This document shows positions 12,951-21,371 of a stretch of 64,000 nucleotides of DNA, piece by piece. Made by a program: the position numbers and the translations under genes. This DNA is from a virus. How positions within the stretch are numbered: the first letter of the stretch is position 1; every line of letters begins with the position of its first letter. The stretch lies in the IMG/VR virus record IMGVR_UViG_3300031857_000076, positions 1 through 64,000 of that record; one strand, written 5' to 3'. Below the pieces are notes generated by a model. It ran no database searches. It was not told the origin of the DNA and saw only the letters and a program-made list of their open reading frames with translations.

Positions 12951-14699
12951 ATGCCTCCAACGCCATCGCCTACGCCAACGCCGCCGCCCACTCCGCCGCC
13001 AACGCCTCCGCCGCCGCCAACGCCTCCGCCGCCGCCTACTCCACCACCGCCTCCTACGCCGCCGCCTCCGCCAACGCCTCCACCAACCTATTATCCTTAC
13101 ACTGGAACAGATTGCAGCGGAACGCCTGTTACAATTTACACACTTAATAATTCCTTTAGTGTTAGTGATACTGCTTATTCAGACACCGCTAATCCAGCCC
13201 AACCCTATACTGGAGCTTTTGTTTATAATAATGCTTATTATACTTATACCTCTGGAAACGGGTCGCTTGTTACTAATACTTACGCCCATTCTGGAACAGA
13301 TTGCAGCAATGCTTCTGTAACGATTTACACAAACCAAAGCTCTTTTGCATATACCGATACTGCTTATACTAATCAATGTTTAACAACAACTTATACTGGA
13401 GACTTTATTCATAGTGGAAGCGTTTACGCATATAGCAATGGTGTTGGTAGTTTCAGTGGCATTCCTTATGTTTATTCTGGAACGAATTGCAGCGGTGGTG
13501 CTGCAACAATTTACACGGGATACAGTTCTTTTAGTTCTTCCGATACTGCATACAGCGATCAGTGTTTTAAAACGCTTTTTAGTGGCATTTTTATTCGCAG
13601 CGGAAATACCTATAAATATGTTGATGGCGTAGCCACACAATACTACGCTCATGTTGGAACAGATTGTAATGGCGGAAGCGTAACAATTTATACAGTCGCT
13701 AGTAGTTTTGCTTATACTGATACAGCATATTCAGACTGCAATATATCGTCTCTTTTTGATGGCACTTTTGTAAAAAATAATACGATCTATACTTACACTT
13801 CGGGTAGCGGAACAGCGGGGAATGCGACCCATGCTCATGCTGGCACAGATTGCAGCGGAAGCAGTGTAACAATTTACACAAACTCTAGCAGTTTTGCTTA
13901 TACCGATACTGCCTACAGTGATTTGTGCCAAACAACAGCTTACACTGGATATTTTATTCTTAGTGGAGCGGTTTATTCATACAGCAGTGGCACTGGAACT
14001 CCCGTAACTTCTTATTCCCACTCTGTAACAAATTGCAGTGGTGGTTCTATTACGATTTATACTAATGCTACTCCGTTTAGTGCCAGTGATACGGCCTATA
14101 GTAACCCATGCCTAACCACAACTTTTAATGGAGCCATCTCCAGTGGCGGTGGCATTTACAAGTATAGCAGCGGTGTCTCTACACAATACTACGCTCATGT
14201 TGGAATTGATTGCGACAGTGTTTCTACTACAATTTATACTAATAGCAATACGTTTAATGTTGGTCAGACAGCGTATGCCTCTTCTTGCATCTCCACACTG
14301 TATAATGGATATTTTATTTTTGCTAGTTTTACATATTCATATACTGATGGTGTTGGAGGCGCAAGTTCTTGTCCAAGTCCACCAACGCCTCCGCCAACAC
14401 CACCACCAACGCCTCCACCTTCGCCACCAACGCCGCCGCCGTCTCCACCAGCATATACCAATCCAAACATTTTACGAGCAGACATTCACTCAAGCTATGC
14501 GACTGGTTCTGGAACGTGGCAAACTTACCGAACCAATGTGACAGGTTTGTTTGTGGCAAATTCTGGAACCAACAGGTCAGACTATCGCGACCACGTTATC
14601 CGAGAATTTAATCGTAAAATTAGCGTTTTAAATCAGCCCACAGGCTTGTTTATCAAACCGTTTGACGATGGTTTTAGGTTTACGGGAGTTTCAATATAA
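12951..14699 (+). CDS. proline-rich repeat protein, probable fibre or surface protein (582 aa)
   Basis: N-terminal Pro-Pro-Thr-Pro array (residues 2-46), seven repeats of about 58 residues, a second Pro/Thr/Ser-rich array (about 480-512) and a C-terminal domain of about 70 residues. Each repeat follows the plan H/Y-x-G-T-D-C-S-G, S-V-T-I-Y-T, F-x-x-x-D-T-A-Y-S-D, G-x-F, Y-x-Y. One copy of the same repeat opens the tail fibre at 41399. No signal peptide; the late motif and flanking terminator make it a single late transcript. A receptor-binding fibre or head decoration is inferred. The poly-Pro arrays are candidate substrates for the two prolyl-hydroxylase-like enzymes. Confidence 0.85.
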   Translation: MPPTPSPTPTPPPTPPPTPPPPPTPPPPPTPPPPPTPPPPPTPPPTYYPYTGTDCSGTPVTIYTLNNSFSVSDTAYSDTANPAQPYTGAFVYNNAYYTYTSGNGSLVTNTYAHSGTDCSNASVTIYTNQSSFAYTDTAYTNQCLTTTYTGDFIHSGSVYAYSNGVGSFSGIPYVYSGTNCSGGAATIYTGYSSFSSSDTAYSDQCFKTLFSGIFIRSGNTYKYVDGVATQYYAHVGTDCNGGSVTIYTVASSFAYTDTAYSDCNISSLFDGTFVKNNTIYTYTSGSGTAGNATHAHAGTDCSGSSVTIYTNSSSFAYTDTAYSDLCQTTAYTGYFILSGAVYSYSSGTGTPVTSYSHSVTNCSGGSITIYTNATPFSASDTAYSNPCLTTTFNGAISSGGGIYKYSSGVSTQYYAHVGIDCDSVSTTIYTNSNTFNVGQTAYASSCISTLYNGYFIFASFTYSYTDGVGGASSCPSPPTPPPTPPPTPPPSPPTPPPSPPAYTNPNILRADIHSSYATGSGTWQTYRTNVTGLFVANSGTNRSDYRDHVIREFNRKISVLNQPTGLFIKPFDDGFRFTGVSI

Positions 14700-14705
14700 T
14701 AAAAA

Positions 14706-14731
14706 GGGCGGGATTTCTCCCGCCCTTTTTT
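14706..14731. terminator. bidirectional rho-independent terminator
   Basis: Stem gggcggga / tcccgccc (14706-14713 with 14718-14725), loop TTTC, flanked by A5 and T-run. Separates the repeat protein from rIIB, transcribed in the opposite direction. Confidence 0.9.
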
Positions 14732-14737
14732 GTGATC

Positions 14738-15730
14738 TTAATCTTCCAAGTCAACTTCCCAACCCTCTTCTCCCTCATACCAGAAGTAACCAAGTTCATC
14801 AAGTGCATCCAGCACGCGATTCCTTGAGGGATATTCGGGTGAAAAGCTGTTCTGAATCTTGCGAATGCCAACAGCAGAGTAGCCTTTCTTTTTGCAATTT
14901 TCAAGATACTTCTCAACACGCTCCACAAATTCACTGCGCTTTTGAACAGTTTCGTTTTGCACAGGTTCGTTGTCTTCATCCACAACAGGAGCTTTGATTT
15001 CCTGCTCGAACACAGAAACAACCTTGTAAGCTGAAACTCGGCACTTTTGGCAGTTATAATCTGTGGGAACGCTCACAACATCTTTGGGATTCACTTTAAC
15101 AACAACCACAGAGCCGCGAGCAAAGCCGCGAGCATAGTCGAGACTGCCAACATGAAGACCAAACGAGCAATGATTGTCGCGATTGTCGTCCACATCACGG
15201 CGCTTTACTTCAATCTCTGCGCCAACAGAGTTAAGAATGCGACCATGATTATCAATCTGACCCTTGACAACCTTCGTGTCCTTGTTGCCGCTAATGCTCC
15301 AGAAATCGCTTTCCAAGCCCTTGTAAGCAAGGAAGCAGCCATCGTCAGTGATGGGGAGTTCCTTGTAAGCAAGGAAGTCATAAAGCTCACGAACAGAAGA
15401 TGAAGATGGATTGTCTTGAATGTTTTGCCAGAACTTCTCAAACAAGTTGAGTGGCAAACCTTCACGATGAATGGAGCGCACCTTTTCAGCAAGAGCTTTT
15501 GGAAGAGTTTCGCCTTTGTAGGAAACCTCTTCTGGAGAGATTTTAAATCCATTCTTTTCAGCGCGTTCAGCAGTCTTTTCGAGAGCTTTGCGAATTGCCG
15601 CTTCTTGTTCGTTTTCGGGAAGGTCAAACGCTTCAATGATTTTGGCGTATTGGCTGGAACCCTTTTCGAGTTTGACTGGCTTGTTGTCGAGGAACAGGAC
15701 AATGCCTGCTTGGTTGATGATGTAGTTCAT
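14738..15730 (-). CDS. rIIB-like protein (330 aa)
   Basis: Resembles rIIB-family phage proteins: a central LPLNLFEKFWQNIQDNPS, then LYDFLAYKELPITDDGCFLA, and an RRDVDDNRDNHCSFGLHVGS block (about residues 179-198) followed by VVVVKVNPKDVVSVP. The C-terminal 70 residues form a charged helical tail. It lies 40 bases downstream of the rIIA homologue, as in T4. In T4 the rII pair counters the RexAB exclusion system; the role elsewhere is unclear. It also has its own promoter at 15740-15767. Confidence 0.87.
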   Translation of the reverse strand: MNYIINQAGIVLFLDNKPVKLEKGSSQYAKIIEAFDLPENEQEAAIRKALEKTAERAEKNGFKISPEEVSYKGETLPKALAEKVRSIHREGLPLNLFEKFWQNIQDNPSSSSVRELYDFLAYKELPITDDGCFLAYKGLESDFWSISGNKDTKVVKGQIDNHGRILNSVGAEIEVKRRDVDDNRDNHCSFGLHVGSLDYARGFARGSVVVVKVNPKDVVSVPTDYNCQKCRVSAYKVVSVFEQEIKAPVVDEDNEPVQNETVQKRSEFVERVEKYLENCKKKGYSAVGIRKIQNSFSPEYPSRNRVLDALDELGYFWYEGEEGWEVDLED

Positions 15731-15739
15731 AGTGCAGTT

Positions 15740-15767
15740 ATTATAGTTTGGTTTTAGGGTTTGTCAA
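15740..15767 (-). promoter_or_regulatory. sigma70-type promoter, perfect consensus
   Basis: Minus strand TTGACA (15762-15767), 16 bp, TATAAT (15740-15745), 9 bp before the rIIB start at 15730. Confidence 0.78.
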
Positions 15768-15770
15768 GAA

Positions 15771-17714
15771 TTATTTGAGGCGAAGAATGGTGCGAAGTTC
15801 TTGGCGAGAGAGGTTTGGCTTGCTGGAGTAGTAATATCCACTGTTGTCATTCATGGTTTTGATGATTTTGCCGCGAATAGAAATTTCATCCGCAATCTTT
15901 TCAAACACGCAGTTGGCTTTTTTAGCAAATTTAATGTTTCGCTTGGCCTTTTCAACTAGAGAGTTTGAGAGATCAATGCTCAAAAATTTCTTTTTGAGAT
16001 TGTCAATGTTTTGGCGAGCTTTGGATTTTTCAGCCTCAAGTTCGCTGATTTGCTTGTGTTTGTCCTTGTATTCTTGGCTTTCTGCATCCAAGAAACCAAG
16101 AGAGACTAGGTTCTTGTGCATGGTTGAACTGCGAGTCACTGTGGTATTGCAATTTCTGGTTGAATTGGCTTGCTTGACCGTGAAGTTGTTGAGCTTCTTC
16201 AAAGAATCAAAAGTGATTTTGCTCATGTTTTCCTTGGCTTCCTCAATGGTGTTGGCGGTTTGAGGATAACCAGTAACCATTGTGCAAATGTGATTATAAA
16301 CTTCCAAAGCATTTAAATCATAAGTTAGGTAATAACCACTAACACTATTGATTTGAACACAGAAGGAGGCATTCATGGACAAATCAACCTTAGCTCCTGC
16401 TGTTTTTGGCCAGCCAAAGATGGTGCTCTTCACATTGCGCATTTCAAAAACCTCATTGATCTTGCTCATGTCGCAGCCGCTCAAACCTTCTGCATACACT
16501 AGATAGTATTTTTTACCATTTTTATTGGCAAGAGTTTCAAACTTGTTTCTCCAATATGCGAGAGTTTTGCGAGATTTGATGATGGCACACAAGGGCTTGC
16601 CTTTGACTTTTTCAAAGTCTGCACCAGCGCCAGCGGTTGAAATTCCAGTGATAAAAGGATAAACGTCAGAATAAATGTTCTTCTTATAGACTGAAAAGTT
16701 TTCGCCATGAAGGAATACATTGTTGCGATCTTCAACGAGTTCTTGAAGAGACATTGGCTTGATGGAATCAATGTCTTCTTTGGCGATTTCACGCAAAGCG
16801 TGCTGCATGTTAGCAAGAACTCGGTTATTGCTTGCTGTGTTTTCAAAATTCTCACGCGAGATTGGCAAGCTCATTGCGCCAATAGGCACATCAATAAACA
16901 ACATGAGATTTTCTTTGAGCTTCGGGCTTTTTAAAACTTCATTAGAAAATGTGTTTTTGTAAACCACGTTACCCATTGCAACATAAATATGAGCACGAAC
17001 GTAAAAACTTGGCTCTCTTTCAAAAAACCTGAAAACAAAACCGTCCTTCTCAATTTGAGAAACTGGCTTGAGAGGTTCCGTGCGATGATAAAAAGCATCA
17101 AAAACAATATTCGCAGAGCAAAACTTCACAAAAAACTCGCTTTTTTCTCTGAACCAGTTTATGTCTAAAGCTGTTTTAATTTCCAAATAAACTTCCAAGC
17201 CAGTCTCTTCTGTGGGAGATTCGCTCACTTTCAAGATGTGGCCAACAGGAACTCCTGTCTCTCCGCCACCAAGAGCGCAAGCATAGAGCGAGCAAACGCC
17301 ATTGTGGTAACTCTTCACATAAAAAGTGTCAGTGTAGCTGTGCGCAGCTTTGCTGCCAATGCCAAAGCCGCCAATCTGCTCATTGTTGCCGCTCTTTGTG
17401 CTGCGGAAATACATGCCAAACACGTTGCGAATATCGTTTTCGCTCAAACCCTTGGCAAAGTCGCGAACAAAAAAGATGTTGGAGCCATCTTCATCACGAA
17501 TTCCAACCTCCACTGCACGATCAATATTGTGCTTCTTGTGCTCATCAAGAGCATTGCAAATGTATTCGCGCACAACAGCAAGAATCTTGTCGCTGTAAAT
17601 CTTGTCGCGAAGATAATAAGTAGCCATGTCTGCGCCTTTAGCGTCCATGCCCATGATGGAGGAAGACATGTTTTCCGAAGTGATGAGTGGGTTTGCAAGA
17701 GTTTGTGTTTTCAT
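15771..17714 (-). CDS. rIIA-like GHKL ATPase (647 aa)
   Basis: The N-terminal GHKL ATP-binding fold is clear: EYICNALDEHKK with Glu50, Asn54 and Asp57 (N-box), VRDFAKGL with Asp85 (G1 box) and IGGFGIGSKA (115-124, G2 box). The rest matches rIIA in length and position, with a long Lys-rich coiled-coil-like region near residues 560-600. It pairs with rIIB downstream. The promoter at 17723-17750 places the -10 8 bp before the ATG. Confidence 0.88.
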   Translation of the reverse strand: MKTQTLANPLITSENMSSSIMGMDAKGADMATYYLRDKIYSDKILAVVREYICNALDEHKKHNIDRAVEVGIRDEDGSNIFFVRDFAKGLSENDIRNVFGMYFRSTKSGNNEQIGGFGIGSKAAHSYTDTFYVKSYHNGVCSLYACALGGGETGVPVGHILKVSESPTEETGLEVYLEIKTALDINWFREKSEFFVKFCSANIVFDAFYHRTEPLKPVSQIEKDGFVFRFFEREPSFYVRAHIYVAMGNVVYKNTFSNEVLKSPKLKENLMLFIDVPIGAMSLPISRENFENTASNNRVLANMQHALREIAKEDIDSIKPMSLQELVEDRNNVFLHGENFSVYKKNIYSDVYPFITGISTAGAGADFEKVKGKPLCAIIKSRKTLAYWRNKFETLANKNGKKYYLVYAEGLSGCDMSKINEVFEMRNVKSTIFGWPKTAGAKVDLSMNASFCVQINSVSGYYLTYDLNALEVYNHICTMVTGYPQTANTIEEAKENMSKITFDSLKKLNNFTVKQANSTRNCNTTVTRSSTMHKNLVSLGFLDAESQEYKDKHKQISELEAEKSKARQNIDNLKKKFLSIDLSNSLVEKAKRNIKFAKKANCVFEKIADEISIRGKIIKTMNDNSGYYYSSKPNLSRQELRTILRLK

Positions 17715-17722
17715 TGTGCGTT

Positions 17723-17750
17723 AGTATAGGCTCAAAAAGCAGCTTGTCAA
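17723..17750 (-). promoter_or_regulatory. sigma70-type promoter
   Basis: Minus strand TTGACA (17745-17750), 16 bp, TATACT (17723-17728), 8 bp before the rIIA start at 17714. Confidence 0.77.
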
Positions 17751-17788
17751 GAGCAAAGTCAAAATCTTCTTCAAAATTGTTGGTTAAA

Positions 17789-17796
17789 AAGTGTAA
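17789..17796 (+). promoter_or_regulatory. late-type promoter motif AAGTGTAA
   Basis: AAGTGTAA, first base 16 nt before the ATG at 17805 (an out-of-frame ATG at 17801 is 12 nt away). No Shine-Dalgarno sequence. Confidence 0.65.
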
Positions 17797-17804
17797 TTAA
17801 ATGG

Positions 17805-19151
17805 ATGGCTGACTTATACGCTTTTCAAAACCTTGCAGAGTTATCGCATACCGCTGGTCAAATTCCATTTATTTTGGACAAGGCCAACGATTGTTATAGG
17901 CCGCTTGGACAAGATGATTTAAGTTTTGCAAATAGTGCTGGTTCCACTACTTTTGATGCGTTTGGGCGCATGAGAACTTCTCAGCCTTTGACTCTGTTCG
18001 ATTCAAGTCACAGATACGCTGATAATGGTCTTTGGGCATCTGCTAGTGGAACTGGTGGATATGTTTCTTTTAACCAAAACCAAGGCTTGATAGACATGAA
18101 CGTGACCAGTGGTTCTGGCTCTTATGTCACAAGAGAAACAACAAAAGTTTTTGCCTATCAGCCTGGCAAGTCTCTTTTGAATTTAAATACATTTGTAATG
18201 TCGCCAGCCAAAACTGGTCTAAGACAAAGGGTTGGTTATTTTGGCGCGGATAATGGAATGTTTTTGGAACTTGACGGCTCTACACTAAACTTTGTTGAGC
18301 GTTCATTGGTTGATGGTTCTCCCCCAACAGAAACAAGAGTTCAGCAGTCTAGCTGGAATGGAGACAAACTAGATGGCAACGGCGCATCTGGCTTAACTCT
18401 TGACATTACCAAAGCTCAAATTTTATGGATGGACATTGAGTGGTTGGGTCTTGGCTCTGTGAGAATGGGTTTTGTTATTGACGGCAAATTTATTTTGTGC
18501 CACACCTTTCAACACGCAAACGTCATTGATTCAACATACATTACCACTGCTTCTCTTCCTTTAAGATATGAAATAATTAATACCGCCAACACTTCTGGCA
18601 ACAGCACACTCAAACAAATATGTAGTTCTCTTATTTCAGAGGGTGGTTATGAACTAAGAGGTGCGCAGCAATCAATCAGCAGCAATGTTGCTGCTCCATA
18701 CGAATTAATCACTGCAACAAATACTGATTATCCAATCATAACAATTAGATTAAAATCAACCAAACTTGACGCTATTGTTATTTTGACAGCTATATCTTTG
18801 TTACCCGCTTCTTCTGGAAATTTTCGATGGAAATTAATTCTCAGTGGCACAACGAGTGGTGGCAGCGAAACTTGGACACCTACTGGAACAAATTCAGCAG
18901 TGGAATATAAAATGGATGCTACAAGTATTTCGGGCGGTAGAACTGTCGCCTCTGGATTTATTAGCCAGTCTAATCAGTCTAATCCTGCCTTAGACATTTT
19001 AAAAGAGGCTTTATTTAAATTCCAGTTAGAAAGAAATGGGTTAACCAATACGCCTTATGAACTAACTCTTGTTGTTGCTGCTGGAAGCGCTACTGGCGGT
19101 AATCCAGCCAAAGTTCTCGCCTCTCTTGATTGGGAAGAAATTAGTAGATAA
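17805..19151 (+). CDS. phage virion structural protein (448 aa)
   Basis: Resembles a structural protein found in many marine phages: FDAFGRMRTSQPLTLFDSSH near residue 48, RVGYFGADNGMFLELDG (about 143-159), TLDITKAQILWMDIEWLGLG (about 198-217), then VIDGKFILCHTFQHAN and LPLRYEI. From memory these proteins are virion-associated and beta-rich; the exact virion position is not known. Monocistronic behind a late motif, converging on tRNA-Tyr four bases away without an evident terminator. Confidence 0.85.
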   Translation: MADLYAFQNLAELSHTAGQIPFILDKANDCYRPLGQDDLSFANSAGSTTFDAFGRMRTSQPLTLFDSSHRYADNGLWASASGTGGYVSFNQNQGLIDMNVTSGSGSYVTRETTKVFAYQPGKSLLNLNTFVMSPAKTGLRQRVGYFGADNGMFLELDGSTLNFVERSLVDGSPPTETRVQQSSWNGDKLDGNGASGLTLDITKAQILWMDIEWLGLGSVRMGFVIDGKFILCHTFQHANVIDSTYITTASLPLRYEIINTANTSGNSTLKQICSSLISEGGYELRGAQQSISSNVAAPYELITATNTDYPIITIRLKSTKLDAIVILTAISLLPASSGNFRWKLILSGTTSGGSETWTPTGTNSAVEYKMDATSISGGRTVASGFISQSNQSNPALDILKEALFKFQLERNGLTNTPYELTLVVAAGSATGGNPAKVLASLDWEEISR

Positions 19152-19154
19152 TTT

Positions 19155-19240
19155 TGGTGGGCAAGGTAGAATTCGAATCTACTCAATCAAAGATAAAAGA
19201 TTTACAGTCTTTCGCATCTCTCCAACTATGCCGCTTGCCC
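19155..19240 (-). tRNA. tRNA-Tyr (GTA)
   Basis: An 86-nt class II tRNA on the minus strand: acceptor GGGCAAG/CTTGCCC, anticodon stem AAAGA/TCTTT with loop CTGTAAA (anticodon GTA), long variable arm, T-stem GTAGA/TCTAC with TTCGAAT, discriminator A and encoded CCA. It starts four bases after the convergent structural gene. Confidence 0.93.
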
Positions 19241-19248
19241 CAAAATTT

Positions 19249-19608
19249 TTATGAATTGATTAGCTTATCAACGTCTTCATTGATGTTTTTGACAAACTTG
19301 TAGTCTCCATCATTCAAAAAACTAAGAATAGTGCCAAAACCAACAGGCTCAGGAAAGTCTGAATACACTTTCAAACCGTTAAGTCCAGCAATTTGATAAC
19401 GCTTCGGTCTGCCGTAATCATTGTTAGTTTCCAAGATTAGCACAAAGCCGTTTTCATGGCAAAAAACATCACCAGCTTCAAACCATTCGATCTTATTGTC
19501 GAGGTCTTCTTCGGTGCTAGTGTCAAGGTCTTCGACCACGCCAAGCTGCATGAGCTTGTTGAGGTTAACTTTGTATTCTTTGTTGTTTAGTGTGAGGGTT
19601 GCTTTCAT
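19249..19608 (-). CDS. hypothetical protein (119 aa)
   Basis: Starts MKATLTLNNKEYKVNLNKL, with a DLDTSTEEDLDN acidic segment and a C-terminal domain ending FVKNINEDVDKLINS. Probably a mixed alpha/beta cytoplasmic protein; no family recognised. It overlaps the upstream gene by ATGA (19605-19608) and also has its own promoter, 6 bp from the ATG, so it can be expressed both ways. Confidence 0.72.
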   Translation of the reverse strand: MKATLTLNNKEYKVNLNKLMQLGVVEDLDTSTEEDLDNKIEWFEAGDVFCHENGFVLILETNNDYGRPKRYQIAGLNGLKVYSDFPEPVGFGTILSFLNDGDYKFVKNINEDVDKLINS

Positions 19609-19871
19609 GGGTTTACTGTATCAGTGGTTTGAGAGTTGTCAACCATAAAGTTGAACTTGAGTTGATTTTGGTTATCAATCAGGGGAGTTTGAATCTCTTC
19701 AACAATATCTGGAAATCCATTAACGAGACAGTCAAAAGCTTCTGCGCCAGACAAGATAGCTGCTGAAAGGCTATGATTTGCCACAATGTCTTTTTGATCT
19801 TCAAGAAGCATGGAGGCAATTTGAAGTTTTTTAATAGCGTTTTTAATTGCAGTTTTTTGTGTTTTATTCAT
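19605..19871 (-). CDS. hypothetical protein (88 aa)
   Basis: Starts MNKTQKTAIKNAIKKLQIA; mostly helical, with a C-terminal NQNQLKFNFMVDN stretch. No family recognised. Preceded by a 33-residue membrane protein whose stop overlaps its start region. Confidence 0.68.
   Translation of the reverse strand: MNKTQKTAIKNAIKKLQIASMLLEDQKDIVANHSLSAAILSGAEAFDCLVNGFPDIVEEIQTPLIDNQNQLKFNFMVDNSQTTDTVNP
19615..19642 (-). promoter_or_regulatory. sigma70-type promoter inside a coding region
   Basis: Minus strand TTGACA (19637-19642), 16 bp, TACAGT (19615-19620), 6 bp before the ATG at 19608. It sits inside the 3' end of the 19605-19871 gene. Confidence 0.65.
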
Positions 19872-19965
19872 GAGTAGAGAGTATCATTTTAATTCCAATA
19901 AAAATACCAAAACCTGCTAAAAATAGCAGCCCAAGTAATTGAAGATCAGTTAGTGGTTGGTGCAT
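19864..19965 (-). CDS. 33-aa single-helix membrane protein
   Basis: ATG at 19963-19965, stop TAA just inside the next gene. The product has a short polar start (MHQPLTDLQ) and one membrane helix (LLGLLFLAGFGIFIGIKMIL). It overlaps the 3' end of the gene at 19946 by 20 bases. Such tiny membrane proteins recur in this window. Confidence 0.55.
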   Translation of the reverse strand: MHQPLTDLQLLGLLFLAGFGIFIGIKMILSTHE

Positions 19966-20146
19966 CGGAGTTTTGCACTCGTTGTTGAAAAATCAAAAGC
20001 AATAGTTTTAATTGTTCTGTTGTGCAGTTGCATATTACGTCTTCGCCCGTCTCAACATTAAAGCCAATCACTAAATATTTGTCAAAAATAGAGCCAAGAT
20101 GAGCTTCTGCTAGAGCTTTTGCGGTTTCAACTTTACTCTTGTCCAT
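19946..20146 (-). CDS. hypothetical protein (66 aa)
   Basis: Start taken at the ATG of MDKSKVETAKALAEAHLGS, 14 bases before the end of the upstream gene; a TTG four codons earlier is possible. Contains a CNCT pair and a hydrophobic LKLLLLIF helix. Function unknown. Confidence 0.65.
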   Translation of the reverse strand: MDKSKVETAKALAEAHLGSIFDKYLVIGFNVETGEDVICNCTTEQLKLLLLIFQQRVQNSDAPTTN

Positions 20147-20321
20147 AAAAGATTTCAAAAGTGTCTTTGTTGAGTTGGCGGGAGTCTTCTAGCTGTTCTG
20201 ACAATTCGCGCAAACGATCTGCTGCTTCTAGCAAGCAAGAGTTAACAATGCCGTCTTCTGTTTCAATATCTTGCGCCAAGACTCTAAGAGCAGCGATCAA
20301 AGTTTGTGTTGATGATTTCAT
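20133..20321 (-). CDS. hypothetical helical protein (62 aa)
   Basis: Starts MKSSTQTLIAALRVLAQDIE, followed by AADRLRELSEQLEDSR, a two-helix or coiled-coil pattern common in phage accessory proteins. Overlaps the next gene by 14 bases. Function unknown. A TTGACA at 20376-20381 upstream has only a weak -10 partner. Confidence 0.66.
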   Translation of the reverse strand: MKSSTQTLIAALRVLAQDIETEDGIVNSCLLEAADRLRELSEQLEDSRQLNKDTFEIFYGQE

Positions 20322-20358
20322 ATTTCTTAAAAAAGGTTACATGGGCAAGGAACTTTTG

Positions 20359-20877
20359 TCAACAGAAATCTGGTTTACAAATATAAACGTCATTAAAACT
20401 CTTTTCAAATATTTTGTGCAAGATTTCTTCTATAATGTTCCAATCAGCACCACCCAAACCGCAGCCGATTTTATATGGAATGTAAATGTCTGTTAAATCA
20501 ATAGGCACTTTTTCATAGCCAATTCCACAAAAATGAATCGTTTCTTTGTCATTACCGTGAAAATTCGTACTAGCAATACTCTTAAAGCCTGCAATGAGAG
20601 CAGAGTATTCTGTTTGTCTTTCTCTGGTGCCAACATTGTTCTGACCAAACAGATTTGCTACAACAACATTATGCGCCACATTCACTTCAAAAACGCTGCC
20701 TAGCAGCATAATGGGCAGCTTTTGACGTTTCACATGAGCACGGTATTCTTCTGCATTCTTGGGCCATTTGCGAGCAATTGCGCCTGCTAATCCACCTACT
20801 GCTCCAATGCAATTGACAGAGTGAACAATCACTCCTTTGTCAACTGTCAGAATGTCTTTATTAATTGTTGTGATCAT
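20359..20877 (-). CDS. macro domain protein, ADP-ribose-binding (172 aa)
   Basis: Macro-domain landmarks: VHSVNCIGAVGGLAGAIARK (residues 18-37), the ADP-ribose-binding Asn and GG loop, and PYKIGCGLGGADWNIIEEIL (about 135-154). The family binds or hydrolyses ADP-ribose derivatives, such as ADP-ribose-1''-phosphate or ADP-ribosyl groups on proteins and nucleic acids. In a phage this could recycle NAD+-derived products or reverse host ADP-ribosylation used in defence (inference). The promoter at 20883-20911 puts the -10 5 bp before the ATG. Confidence 0.9.
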   Translation of the reverse strand: MITTINKDILTVDKGVIVHSVNCIGAVGGLAGAIARKWPKNAEEYRAHVKRQKLPIMLLGSVFEVNVAHNVVVANLFGQNNVGTRERQTEYSALIAGFKSIASTNFHGNDKETIHFCGIGYEKVPIDLTDIYIPYKIGCGLGGADWNIIEEILHKIFEKSFNDVYICKPDFC

Positions 20878-21368
20878 TCTTTACTATAGAGTTTGTCCCA
20901 TTCTTTGTCAACTGCATTTAATGCGTTTATTGCAACTTTATTATCATCAAAATCTGCAAGTTCTCCTAAAGCCTTACGCATAATCTCCCATTGGTTGAGA
21001 GTGCATTCATAGTCTTTTAAATTGATTTCGCCGTATTTGCATTTGACTGCTTGGCAGTTGATTGGAGAGCAGCAGCCAGTTTCACCACAACTGCCGCAAG
21101 TTTTGCAGTAGTCAGAATCTTCTGGATAATTGTCAGGGTCACAAATTAGTGGTCTGACTTGATTATCGTCAGCAATTTCCGCAACAATGTCTGTTTCAAG
21201 AAAGAAACAAGTTTCTTCATCAAGGGGAATTTTAAATCCATAGGTAAAAGTATCGCCGTTTTCACCGCAAAAGCCATTAACATCACCCGTGCATACGCCT
21301 TCACCAACATAAGACCCCCAATGGCCTTTGAAATTGATCATGTATTTTTTGTCTTTGATTGGAATCAT
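20874..21368 (-). CDS. cysteine-cluster protein (164 aa)
   Basis: A Cys-rich block at about residues 96-130 (CDPDNY, then CKTCGSCGETGCCSPINC and a last VKC), enough ligands for a zinc or iron-sulfur site, between an N-terminal beta domain with GHWGSYVGEGVCTGD and a helical C-terminus. No family recognised. Stop overlaps the macro-domain start by ATGA. Confidence 0.7.
   Translation of the reverse strand: MIPIKDKKYMINFKGHWGSYVGEGVCTGDVNGFCGENGDTFTYGFKIPLDEETCFFLETDIVAEIADDNQVRPLICDPDNYPEDSDYCKTCGSCGETGCCSPINCQAVKCKYGEINLKDYECTLNQWEIMRKALGELADFDDNKVAINALNAVDKEWDKLYSKE
20883..20911 (-). promoter_or_regulatory. sigma70-type promoter (17 bp spacer)
   Basis: Minus strand TTGACA (20906-20911), 17 bp, TATAGT (20883-20888), 5 bp before the macro-domain start. 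It lies in the 3' end of the 20874 gene. Confidence 0.7.
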
Positions 21369-21371
21369 AAT

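Noticed and set aside
13090-14350. Regularly spaced DNA repeats resembling a CRISPR array
   Set aside because: The repeats are degenerate at DNA level, follow codon periodicity and encode a 58-residue protein repeat.
15205-15702. 165-codon minus-strand frame overlapping rIIB
   Set aside because: Ser/Arg/Leu-rich +1 shadow of rIIB; the rIIB motifs and promoter define the coding frame.
17238-17729. 163-codon plus-strand open frame and several neighbours
   Set aside because: Antisense to the GHKL domain of rIIA, whose motifs fix the true frame; low-complexity Ala/Val composition indicates a shadow.
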